Source: Sulfurivermis sp041678005
GTDB taxonomy: Bacteria; Pseudomonadota; Gammaproteobacteria; Thiohalomonadales; Thiohalomonadaceae
DNA: 22,133 nt
Assembly (NCBI GenBank): GCA_041678005.1
Contig: JBAYOW010000034.1
Span: 1-22,133, forward strand
Direction of reading: 5' to 3'
Under the pieces are notes generated by a model. That model made no database searches. It saw only the letters and a list, made by a program, of their open reading frames with translations, and was not told the origin of the DNA. Every line of letters starts with the position of its first letter. The first letter of the stretch is position 1. Positions 6,452-13,136 of this stretch are shown piece by piece. A program made the translations under genes and the position numbers.

Positions 6452-8089
6452 ATGCGTATCGCTTTGGCACAGTTCAATCCATTGGTGGGTGATGTGCGTG
6501 CTAATGCCTTGGTTATACGTGCCTTGGCTGAACAGGCGCGGGATGAACTCAAGGCTGATGTGGTGGTGTTGCCTGAATTAGCCTTAACGGGATTTCCGGC
6601 GGCTGATTTGTTGCTGCGCGCTGAGTTGCATAAACAGATAGCTGTGGTGTTAGAGGAGATAATCCAGCATATCAGCGGGATTGTGCTGGTATTTGGCCTG
6701 CCACGGCAAACAGCCAGGGGATTGTGTAATGCTGCGCTGGTGTGGTGCGATGGCAAGGAGCTGGCCTGTTATCACAAGCGACAGTTGGCAAGTCAGGCGA
6801 TGTTTGATGAGCCGCGTTATTTTATTGCCGGTGATGAGCCTTGCATATGCAAGACTAATGGCGTGAGCTTTGGCATTGTCCTGGGTGATGAAGGGGTGAA
6901 TCCGACAATGTTCGAGCAGGCCAAGGCGGCTGGCGCGCAGATCATGCTGAATCTGGCGGCCATGCCGTTTCATGCTGAAAGCGAACAGGAGCATGAGGCG
7001 GCGGCTCGTGTTTGTGTGATGGCAACTGCTATGCCCTTGGTGTTCGTCAATCAGCTGGGCGGGCAGGATGAGTTGGTATTTGCCGGACAGTCTATGGCTA
7101 TGGCGGCCAGCGGTGAGTTGTGTGTGCGCCCACCGGCCTGGCAGGCAGGTCTTTGGTTAACAGAGTTTGTGCAGACAGACAATACCTGGCAACCATTGCC
7201 TGGTTTGATAGCTGCCATACAATCATTTGAGGCAGGTGTTTATGCTGCGCTGGTGTGTGGTCTGCGTGATTATATGGCCAAGAACAATTTTCAGGATGTT
7301 GTATTGGGGCTGTCGGGCGGGATTGATTCGGCACTGGTGCTGGCCATCGCGGTGGACGCGCTGGGCGCCGAACGAGTAGAGGCAGTTATGATGCCCTCGC
7401 GCTATACGGCAGAGATGAGCCTGGCAGATGCCAAGGAGCAGGCAGAAACATTGGGCGTGGCTTATCGGGAGATCCCGATAGAGCCGCTGTTCCAGGCGTT
7501 TCTGACCAGCTTGCAGGATGTGTTTGCCGCTAGTGCACCAGATATCACCGAGGAAAATCTACAGGCTCGTTGTCGCGGCGTGCTATTGATGGCAATCGCC
7601 AATAAAAAACACAAGGTGGTGTTAATCGCCAGTAACAAGAGTGAATTGGCCGTGGGCTACACTACTTTGTATGGTGATATGGCCGGTGGTTTTGCCGTGC
7701 TGAAAGATGTGCCTAAAACGCTGGTATACAGATTGGTGAAATATCGTAACAGTATAGGTGCAGCAATCCCGCAGCGGGTTATTGACCGTCCTCCCTCGGC
7801 AGAGCTGGCACCTGATCAACAGGACACAGATTCATTACCTGACTATGAAATTCTCGATGATATTCTGCAACGTTATGTCGTGCTTGAACAGGATGGGCAG
7901 ACCATAGTTGCCGCAGGTCACTATGTGTCAACAGTACAGCGGGTTATGCAGCTGGTTGAGAGCAATGAATACAAACGCCAGCAAGCGGCACCGGGCGTGC
8001 GGATCAGTCGACGCGCATTCGGTCGGGAACGTCGCTACCCAATCACCTCTGGCTTTAAGAATATTGTGAATTTTCAGCACAGGAAATAG
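6452..8089 (+). CDS. nadE: NAD+ synthetase with N-terminal amidase domain lacking the catalytic Cys
   Basis: A 545-residue two-domain NAD synthetase, which amidates nicotinic acid adenine dinucleotide in the last step of NAD synthesis. The N-terminal domain (about 1-250) is a nitrilase-fold glutaminase. Glu42 (VVLPELALTGFP) and Lys109 (YHKRQL) of the expected E-K-C triad are present. At the nucleophile the usual G-x-x-x-CED reads GIVLGDE, with Gly145 (codon GGT 6884-6886) instead of Cys. The C-terminal synthetase domain (about 265-545) is intact: SGGIDSA P-loop, MPSRYTAEMSL, ASNKSELAVGYTTLYGDMAGGFAVLKDV, IPQRVIDRPPSAEL. I infer an ammonia-dependent enzyme or one fed by another glutaminase. 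The ribosome site is weak. It is followed two bases later by glnB. PII regulation of two-domain NadE is reported in other proteobacteria. Confidence 0.93.
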   Translation: MRIALAQFNPLVGDVRANALVIRALAEQARDELKADVVVLPELALTGFPAADLLLRAELHKQIAVVLEEIIQHISGIVLVFGLPRQTARGLCNAALVWCDGKELACYHKRQLASQAMFDEPRYFIAGDEPCICKTNGVSFGIVLGDEGVNPTMFEQAKAAGAQIMLNLAAMPFHAESEQEHEAAARVCVMATAMPLVFVNQLGGQDELVFAGQSMAMAASGELCVRPPAWQAGLWLTEFVQTDNTWQPLPGLIAAIQSFEAGVYAALVCGLRDYMAKNNFQDVVLGLSGGIDSALVLAIAVDALGAERVEAVMMPSRYTAEMSLADAKEQAETLGVAYREIPIEPLFQAFLTSLQDVFAASAPDITEENLQARCRGVLLMAIANKKHKVVLIASNKSELAVGYTTLYGDMAGGFAVLKDVPKTLVYRLVKYRNSIGAAIPQRVIDRPPSAELAPDQQDTDSLPDYEILDDILQRYVVLEQDGQTIVAAGHYVSTVQRVMQLVESNEYKRQQAAPGVRISRRAFGRERRYPITSGFKNIVNFQHRK

Positions 8090-8091
8090 AC

Positions 8092-8430
8092 ATGAAAAAA
8101 ATTGAGGCGATTATCAAGCCTTTTAAACTGGATGATGTGCGCGAGGCCTTGTCGGAGATCGATGTGACCGGCATGACGGCTACAGAAGTAAAGGGTTTTG
8201 GCAGGCAAAAAGGTCATACCGAGATGTATCGTGGTGCGGAGTATGTCGTCGATTTTTTGCCCAAAGTCAAGGTGGAGCTAGTGGTCAATGATGAACAGGT
8301 GGAGTCTTGTATCGAGGCCATCACCAAAGCGGCGCGCACCGGCAAATTTGGCGACGGCAAGATTTTCGTCAGTAATGTCGAGCATGTAATTCGCATCCGC
8401 ACCAGCGAAGAAGGGCCAGGGGCGGTATGA
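8092..8430 (+). CDS. glnB: Nitrogen regulatory protein P-II
   Basis: A 112-residue PII signalling protein with high similarity to E. coli GlnB throughout (MKKIEAIIKPFKLDDVREAL; EVKGFGRQKGHTE). The T-loop carries the uridylylation target Tyr51 in YRGAEYVVDFLPK. The C-terminal signature TGKFGDGKIFV and the RIRTSEEG end are present. It senses ATP/ADP and 2-oxoglutarate and regulates targets such as glutamine synthetase adenylylation, NtrB, AmtB and acetyl-CoA carboxylase. The ATG is preceded by AGGAAA. The gene begins two bases after the nadE stop, so the two are almost certainly one operon. No amtB is adjacent, which favours GlnB over GlnK, although the two cannot be separated firmly by sequence. 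Confidence 0.95.
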   Translation: MKKIEAIIKPFKLDDVREALSEIDVTGMTATEVKGFGRQKGHTEMYRGAEYVVDFLPKVKVELVVNDEQVESCIEAITKAARTGKFGDGKIFVSNVEHVIRIRTSEEGPGAV

Positions 8431-8530
8431 GATCTCTGCGTAGCCGGATATAAAAACAAAAATCGGCGCACAGGCGTACACAAGAAAATCTAGTACGAGT
8501 AGTCACCCACCCCCAATGAGCCTGGTTGAG

Positions 8531-8552
8531 CAGGGCAAGATCATACTTTTTA
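8531..8552. repeat. Short copy of the CAGGGC repeat end
   Basis: CAGGGCAAGATCATACT followed by TTTTAA matches the outer end of copy C (21845 onward), with one substitution and an 8-base deletion between two TACT words. It is in inverted orientation to the end of copy B at 9142-9158. The pair encloses the transposase remnant and may be the terminal inverted repeats of a dead insertion sequence. Confidence 0.5.
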
Positions 8553-8646
8553 ATGCGAGGATCAAAATTACTGAACAGCATTGGTGCCATGCAGATTTAC
8601 GAAACAGAGGTTTGTGGCTAACGACCAACAATGTAGGCCAACCTCT

Positions 8647-8831
8647 ATGAGTCTCATCCAACACTCTGGCAATATTACAGATCCCGCACCCATAGCAATA
8701 AAAAGCATGAGCTTCCCGACATTCTCCTTCTTGCTATAGCAGCGGTCTTATCGGGAGCCTAAAGGTGGAAAGAGAGCCAGGAATTTGGCGATATCAGGCT
8801 GAATTGGTTAAGGATATTTCGAGCTTTTAGC
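8647..8831 (+). pseudogene. ISAs1-family transposase, N-terminal remnant
   Basis: ATG 8647 opens MSLIQHSGNITDP. After a one-base loss at 8685 the frame continues R-THSNKKHELPDILLLAIAAVL-SGA, a TAA stop (8760-8762), then RWKESQEFGDIRLNWLRIF. This is the N-terminal region of ISAs1 (H-repeat-associated) transposases: DPR....KKH.L.DIL..AI.AV..GA.gW.eIeeFg..kl.WLR.F. One frameshift and one stop break it, and the DDE catalytic part is missing. The match ends just before the hairpin at 8839, which suggests repeat DNA replaced or interrupted the rest. The identification is from remembered family consensus, but the pattern is strong. Confidence 0.75.
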
Positions 8832-8838
8832 GTTATGC

Positions 8839-8865
8839 GGCGCAATAACCATCAAGTATTGCGCC
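8839..8865. repeat. GGCGCAAT-N11-ATTGCGCC hairpin, solo copy
   Basis: A perfect 8-base stem, GGCGCAAT (8839-8846) with ATTGCGCC (8858-8865), encloses an 11-base loop. The same stem with the same loop length occurs at 8964-8990 and 21997-22023, and a degraded one at 4123-4146. Four related hairpins with conserved loop length indicate a REP-type family. Confidence 0.7.
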
Positions 8866-8912
8866 GTATGCCGTATGTAGAAGACTGCATAAACCAAGAT
8901 AAAAAGTCTTTT

Positions 8913-9158
8913 CCCTCTCCCCAGCCCCTCTCCCGCAAGCGGGAGAGGGTACTTTAATGTAAGGGCGCAATAACCAACGGGCATTGCGCCGGATGTAGAT
9001 GCTCCTCCTGCTGATGTTGTGTTCCAACTGGTGTCTGTGTCTATTGTGACGTTAAGCCATCGAGCAAGCGCTCGACTCAGAACCGTCATTCCCGCGCAGG
9101 CGGGAATCCAGGAGGAACTGCTTTTTGGTTAAAAGTAATCAAGTATGATTTTGCCCTG
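8913..9158. repeat. Composite palindromic repeat, copy B
   Basis: From left to right the modules are: a hairpin with a perfect 11-base stem CCCTCTCCCGC (8926-8936, two-base loop) inside the CCCTCTCCCC...GAGAGGG stretch; the GGCGCAAT hairpin (8964-8990); a variable spacer; then a core (9040-9158) containing ATTCCC-N8-GGGAAT (9088-9107) and ending GATTTTGCCCTG. The core is the reverse complement of 21845-21964 with about five differences in 120 bases by eye. The 31 bases around the GGCGCAAT hairpin are also identical to copy C. It is non-coding. Confidence 0.85.
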
Positions 9159-9175
9159 TCTGGTTGAGGGGGGGG

Positions 9176-9211
9176 ACTAAAAAGAAACAAACAAGCTGCT
9201 ACGGTTGCAGC
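9176..9211 (-). terminator. Candidate rho-independent terminator of bamD
   Basis: On the minus strand a five-base stem GCTGC/GCAGC (9207-9211 with 9195-9199, seven-base loop) is followed by TTGTTTGTTTCTTTTT. It lies about 75 bases after the bamD stop. The stem is short, but the T-rich tract is good. Confidence 0.45.
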
Positions 9212-9285
9212 ATGTGGGCATGGGTAAAATAACACCCATCCACAAAGGTAAATCCCGCCTGCAGAAGATGTCCTGCCTTATACTT

Positions 9286-10047
9286 TTACTGCAGGAATTT
9301 TGCTGCTCGCTCTGGATGATTTTTCACGAGCACCTGCAGGGCATCATTGGCGAGATCATCCATCTCCATTTCACGATAGGCGCGTATCATGATCTCCAGG
9401 GCATCAGGGATCGAGGGTGTGCGCTCGTAGTGTTCGAGGATGTATTTACCACGATTGGCGGCGGCCAGCGGGGCGCCACGGCGCATGTAGTAATCAGCGA
9501 TCTGAGTTTCATGTCGCGCCAGGCTGTTGCGTAGATAGACCATGCGCTGAATGGCGTCCTGACTGTAGCGACTATTGGGATAGCGTTCAATGAGTTCGCT
9601 GAAATAGCGGAATGAATCGCGTGCAAAAGTTGGGTCGCGCGCGGCTTTGTCCTGTGGGAAGAAACGCTCCATGAAGCTTTTGCCAGGCTCAAAGCTGGCG
9701 AGTCCGCGCATGTAGTAGGCATAATCGACATTCGGATGGCGCGGGTGTAGTTTGATGAAGCGATCGGCGGCGGCTATCGATGCTTCGTTTTCACCATTTT
9801 TGTAATGGGCGTAGGCTGTTTCCAGTTGCGCTTGTTGAGTGTAACGCCCATAGGGGTAGCGTGATTCCAGTTTGTTGTAATAACTGACAGCCTTCTCCCA
9901 GTTATTTTCTGCCAGTGCTTCCTTGCCGGCATTGTATAGCTGGCTGGCATCCAAACCGACGGTATCATCATATTCATGGAAGATGGAGCAGCCGCTACTG
10001 GTAAGCACAGCAAGCAGCAGCATTAACAGGGAGCTGGTAATACGCAT
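9286..10047 (-). CDS. bamD: Outer membrane protein assembly factor BamD (ComL) lipoprotein
   Basis: A 253-residue lipoprotein component of the BAM complex that inserts beta-barrel proteins into the outer membrane. ATG 10047 is chosen because it gives MRITSSLLMLLLAVLTSSGC, a signal peptide with a lipobox-like end and Cys20, and because AGGAAA lies eight bases upstream. TPR-like repeats follow: LYNAGKEALAENNWEKAVSYYNKLESRYPYG, then AQLETAYAHYKNGENEASIAAADRFIKLHPRHPNVDYAYYMRGL, and YFSELIERYPNSRYSQDA. These are diagnostic for BamD (245 residues in E. coli). It is divergent from rluD across 61 bases, the same arrangement as in E. coli. A likely terminator follows at 9176-9211. Confidence 0.96.
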   Translation of the reverse strand: MRITSSLLMLLLAVLTSSGCSIFHEYDDTVGLDASQLYNAGKEALAENNWEKAVSYYNKLESRYPYGRYTQQAQLETAYAHYKNGENEASIAAADRFIKLHPRHPNVDYAYYMRGLASFEPGKSFMERFFPQDKAARDPTFARDSFRYFSELIERYPNSRYSQDAIQRMVYLRNSLARHETQIADYYMRRGAPLAAANRGKYILEHYERTPSIPDALEIMIRAYREMEMDDLANDALQVLVKNHPERAAKFLQ

Positions 10048-10108
10048 GTGTTCTGTTTCCTGAAAAAAAACGTTACTGCGGTGCAGTATAACGCGAAAGA
10101 AGGCGGTA
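10048..10108. promoter_or_regulatory. Divergent bamD/rluD promoter region
   Basis: The 61-base spacer holds a small palindrome TACTGC-GGT-GCAGTA. At its right arm are overlapping -10-like words on both strands: TATACT on the minus strand (10090-10085, about 40 bases before the bamD ATG) and TATAAC on the plus strand (10087-10092). No good -35 is seen for either. The plus-strand word would leave a very short rluD leader, so only the bamD one is plausible. Confidence 0.3.
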
Positions 10109-11074
10109 ATGATGAACAAGTATTATAACGTGGATGTGCCGCCGGAAATGGCTGGTCAGCGTCTGGATCAGGCGCTGGCGATATTGTTGCCAGAATATTC
10201 CCGTGCAAGGCTAAGTGCCTGGATCAAGACAGGAAATGTTTTACTGGATGGACAGGTTCGCCGACCCAGGGATAAGGTATTGGGCGGTGAGCAAATTACG
10301 GTCGAGGCGGTGGTGGAAGTCGATGAACGACATCAGGCGGAGCCCATCCCGCTGGATATTATTTATGAGGACGACACACTTATCGTGCTGAATAAACCAG
10401 CCGGTTTGGTCGTGCATCCGGCGGCTGGCAATCATGCTGGCACCCTGCTAAATGCCTTGTTGCATCATGCGCCGGAGCTGGCGCAGGTGCCGCGTGGAGG
10501 TATTGTGCATCGTCTGGACAAGGACACGTCTGGCTTGCTGGTGGTAGCGCGCAGCTTGACCGCCCAGCATGCGCTGGTGCAGGCCTTACAGGCACGTGAG
10601 GTTCAGCGTGAGTATGAGACCGTGGTGGTTGGTGAGATGACTGGTGGTGGCACGGTGAACGAGAACATAGGCCGTCATCCGGTAGATCGCAAGCGTATGG
10701 CAGTTATTTCTTCGGGACGATCAGCGATTACACATTACCGTCTGGCCGAGCGTTATCGTGCGCACACCCGTTTGAGGGTGCAATTGGTGACAGGCCGCAC
10801 GCATCAAATTAGAGTGCATATGGCGCACATTCGTCATCCTGTTGTCGGCGATCCTGTGTATGGCGGACGACAGCGTATTCCAGCTGGATGCAGCGAAGAT
10901 TTGCGTCTGTTTCTACAGGGTTTTGGCCGCCAGGCCTTGCATGCGGCGCGGCTGGGGCTGGTGCACCCTGCAAGTGGTGAATATATAGGATGGTCATTAA
11001 ACCCGCCGCAGGATATGCAGCAGTTGATGGAGATGTTGCGCGAGGATAATGCCTGTGCTACTCGTTCGACCTAA
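10109..11074 (+). CDS. rluD: 23S rRNA pseudouridine(1911/1915/1917) synthase RluD
   Basis: A 321-residue pseudouridine synthase of the RluA/RluD family. An N-terminal S4 RNA-binding domain (about 15-75, QRLDQALAILLPEYSRARLSAWIK.G.V) is followed by the catalytic domain with NKPAGLVVHPAAGN and the active-site motif GGIVHRLDKDTSGLLVVA (catalytic Asp137; Asp139 in E. coli). TGRTHQIRVHMAHIRHPVVGDPVYGG is the conserved C-terminal part. It modifies helix 69 of 23S rRNA. Its position divergent from bamD and upstream of pgeF and clpB supports RluD over RluA/RluC. The start could be ATG 10109 or 10112; AAGG upstream fits both. The 3' end overlaps pgeF by 26 bases. Confidence 0.95.
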   Translation: MMNKYYNVDVPPEMAGQRLDQALAILLPEYSRARLSAWIKTGNVLLDGQVRRPRDKVLGGEQITVEAVVEVDERHQAEPIPLDIIYEDDTLIVLNKPAGLVVHPAAGNHAGTLLNALLHHAPELAQVPRGGIVHRLDKDTSGLLVVARSLTAQHALVQALQAREVQREYETVVVGEMTGGGTVNENIGRHPVDRKRMAVISSGRSAITHYRLAERYRAHTRLRVQLVTGRTHQIRVHMAHIRHPVVGDPVYGGRQRIPAGCSEDLRLFLQGFGRQALHAARLGLVHPASGEYIGWSLNPPQDMQQLMEMLREDNACATRST

Positions 11075-11774
11075 CTGGCCAGCCCCTGAACATGTGATGG
11101 CTGCCACGACCACACGTATTGGCGGGGTAAGTGTCGGGCCGTGGGCGGGGCTTAATCTCAGCGATCATGCTGGTGATGAGTTGAGGCATGTGAGCGAGAA
11201 TCGTCGGCGTTTGCGGCAGTCTTTGGACTTGCCAAGTGAGCCTTTGTGGCTTGAGCAGGTGCATGGCACAGCTGTCCTGCAAGAACAATCAGGTTGTGCC
11301 GATGCCAGCGTGGCCTTCAGCTCTGGCAAGGTGTGTGCGGTGTTGACGGCAGATTGCTTGCCGGTGTTGTTGTGTGATCGGGCAGGCACTGCAGTAGCGG
11401 CGATACATGCCGGTTGGCGCGGTTTGCTGGCCGGGGTTATCGAGGCGGCAGTGCTGCGTTTGCAAAGATCACCAGATGAAATCCTGGCTTGGTTGGGGCC
11501 GGCGATTGGGCCGAATGCGTTTGAGGTAGGTGAGGAAGTGCGCCAGGCTTTCGTGTTCGAGGATGCGGCAGCGGCGACAAGCTTCCAGCCATTACCAACA
11601 GGCCGTTGGTTGGCCGATTTGTACTCACTGGCACGTCTGCGGCTGGTACGTTGTGGGGTGCAGGCAGTCTACGGTGGTGGCTTGTGCACCTTGCAGGATG
11701 AAAGACAATTTTATTCTTACCGACGCGATGGCGTGACTGGACGCATGGCGAGCCTGATCTGGCTTGCGTTATGA
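11049..11774 (+). CDS. pgeF: Polyphenol oxidase / purine nucleoside phosphorylase, PgeF (YfiH) family
   Basis: A 241-residue protein of the LACC1/YfiH family. The three metal ligands are visible: His72 (EQVHG), Cys103 (TADCLPVLL) and His120 (AIHAGWRG). The N-terminal TTRIGGVSVGPWAGLNLSDHAGD and the C-terminal YSYRRDGVTGRMASLIWL are family-typical. Relatives act on adenosine/inosine by phosphorolysis and deamination, and in E. coli PgeF edits misincorporated L-Ser in peptidoglycan precursors. The gene overlaps the end of rluD by 26 bases. ATG 11049 has GAGG only three bases away; GTG 11055 would have better spacing, so the exact start is uncertain by two codons. The rluD-pgeF order is that of E. 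coli. Confidence 0.93.
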   Translation: MPVLLVRPNWPAPEHVMAATTTRIGGVSVGPWAGLNLSDHAGDELRHVSENRRRLRQSLDLPSEPLWLEQVHGTAVLQEQSGCADASVAFSSGKVCAVLTADCLPVLLCDRAGTAVAAIHAGWRGLLAGVIEAAVLRLQRSPDEILAWLGPAIGPNAFEVGEEVRQAFVFEDAAAATSFQPLPTGRWLADLYSLARLRLVRCGVQAVYGGGLCTLQDERQFYSYRRDGVTGRMASLIWLAL

Positions 11775-11802
11775 TAACGACCTTTTTTAGTGGACAAATA
11801 GC

Positions 11803-12588
11803 ATGCCGTTGTTGTTTTGGATTATTGTTTTTTCCTTGATTGGAAGTGCGTTAAGCGTACTGGCGGCTGGAGTCTTTCTGCTCATCCCGGAACAGCGGCG
11901 TGAACATTTGTTGCCGCATGGCGTGAGCTTCGCCATTGGTGCCATGCTCGGCGCTGCGTTTTTGGGTTTGCTGCCGCATGCCCTGGAAAACGAGACCATA
12001 AGTGATGCGCACCATATAACGATGACGGTGCTGTTTGGCATACTTGGTTTTTTTCTACTGGAAAAAATGGTGTTATGGCGGCATTGCCACCACGATCATT
12101 GTCAGATACATGGCCTGGAACACAGCCATAATCACAAGCATAAAACCGCAGGGTATTTGATCCTTGTCGGAGATGGCTTCCATAACTTTGTCGATGGCGT
12201 ATTGATCGCCGCCGCATTTCTGACCGATATGCATCTTGGTATCGTGACAGCGCTGGCAGTGGCCGCGCATGAAGTGCCGCAGGAGCTTGGTGATTTTGCC
12301 GTCTTGCTGCACAGTGGCTTCAGCCGTCTACGCGCCTTGTTGCTCAATTTACTATCGAGTCTGGCAACAGTATTGGGCGCTGTGCTGGCCTATTTCAGCT
12401 TAAGTGGCATGGAACATGTGGTGCCTTTTATCATCGCCATTGCAGCGGCAAGTTTTATCTATATCGCCGTTGCTGATTTAATCCCAGGGTTACACCAACG
12501 CACTCAATTCAAGGAAACAATGCAGCAGATAATCATGATTGGCGCTGGCGTGTCTCTCGTCTTCATTGCCCATGCTAACCTGCACTAG
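11803..12588 (+). CDS. ZIP family divalent metal transporter
   Basis: A 261-residue integral membrane protein with about eight transmembrane helices. Metal-site helices are visible as DGFHNFVDGVLI (about residues 127-138) and HEVPQELGDFAVLLHSG (about 154-170), the H/N/D and HExPxExGD signatures of ZIP transporters. Between helices 3 and 4 is a His-rich cytoplasmic loop (WRHCHHDHCQIHGLEHSHNHKHK region, about 92-114), likely a metal-binding sensor. It probably imports zinc or another divalent metal into the cytoplasm; the metal cannot be read from sequence. It lies 28 bases after pgeF and 15 before the ACT-domain gene, on the same strand, in a place where E. coli has pgeF directly followed by clpB. 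Confidence 0.92.
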   Translation: MPLLFWIIVFSLIGSALSVLAAGVFLLIPEQRREHLLPHGVSFAIGAMLGAAFLGLLPHALENETISDAHHITMTVLFGILGFFLLEKMVLWRHCHHDHCQIHGLEHSHNHKHKTAGYLILVGDGFHNFVDGVLIAAAFLTDMHLGIVTALAVAAHEVPQELGDFAVLLHSGFSRLRALLLNLLSSLATVLGAVLAYFSLSGMEHVVPFIIAIAAASFIYIAVADLIPGLHQRTQFKETMQQIIMIGAGVSLVFIAHANLH

Positions 12589-12603
12589 GACAGGAGAATG
12601 CAA

Positions 12604-13125
12604 ATGAAAAATTGGTACATGCTGACTTTGGTAGGCAAGGATCAAGCGGGCATAGTAGCCAAGGTGAGTACGGCACTTTATGCGGCGGGCTGCAATCTGG
12701 GCGAGGCATCCATGCTGCGCCTGGGAGGCAATTTCACCATTATGCTGATGGTGGAAGCCGACCATTCCAGTGAGGCACTACGAGAATTGCTTTGGCCATT
12801 GGCAAAGTCGCTGAGCCTAAACCTGCACTTATCTCAGATAGAAGGTGACCTCCATCAACATATAGAGCCTGATGTGCAAATCACAGTATATGGTGCCGAT
12901 CGTGCCGGCATTGTTGCCAGGGTTACTACCGCGCTGGCCAAGGCGGGACTTAATATTATCGACCTGGAATCCAAGGTGGGCGGCAATCAGCAGCAACCGA
13001 TTTACATAATGCAAATTGAAGGTATCGCCATGGATGGGTTCGAGGCATTGCAGCTGGCTATAGCAGCGATCCGCAAGGAAGGTGTGGAGGCCCAGCTGAT
13101 GCCGATCAATACTATGCTTGGTTGA
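12604..13125 (+). CDS. Double-ACT-domain protein, GcvR (glycine cleavage regulator)-like
   Basis: A 173-residue protein with two ACT domains: residues about 4-75 (WYMLTLVGKDQAGIVAKVSTALYAAGCNLGEASMLRLGGNFTIMLMVE) and about 88-165 (VQITVYGADRAGIVARVTTALAKAGLNIIDLESKV). Both carry the ligand-binding loop D.AGIVA. This layout is that of E. coli GcvR, which restrains GcvA in response to glycine, but many such proteins have untested roles. ATG 12604 is preferred over ATG 12598 because the AGGAG at 12592-12596 is seven bases from the former and one from the latter. The gene ends by sharing bases with the deformylase leader (11-base gap). No gcvA or gcvTHP is in the window. Confidence 0.85.
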   Translation: MKNWYMLTLVGKDQAGIVAKVSTALYAAGCNLGEASMLRLGGNFTIMLMVEADHSSEALRELLWPLAKSLSLNLHLSQIEGDLHQHIEPDVQITVYGADRAGIVARVTTALAKAGLNIIDLESKVGGNQQQPIYIMQIEGIAMDGFEALQLAIAAIRKEGVEAQLMPINTMLG

Positions 13126-13136
13126 GGGGATTTGTC

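Larger units (their letters stand above)
8431..9285. other. 855-base repeat-rich spacer between glnB and bamD
   Basis: No intact gene is seen. In order it holds unassigned DNA (8431-8530), a short copy of a repeat end (8531-8552), more unassigned DNA, a broken ISAs1-type transposase N-terminus (8647-8831), a hairpin (8839-8865), composite repeat copy B (8913-9158) and a likely bamD terminator (9176-9211). Reading frames on the minus strand here have no recognisable motif. Confidence 0.7.

Noticed and set aside
9205..9534. 109-codon plus-strand frame opposite bamD
   Set aside because: Antisense to conserved TPR-coding sequence, with no motif or start site support.
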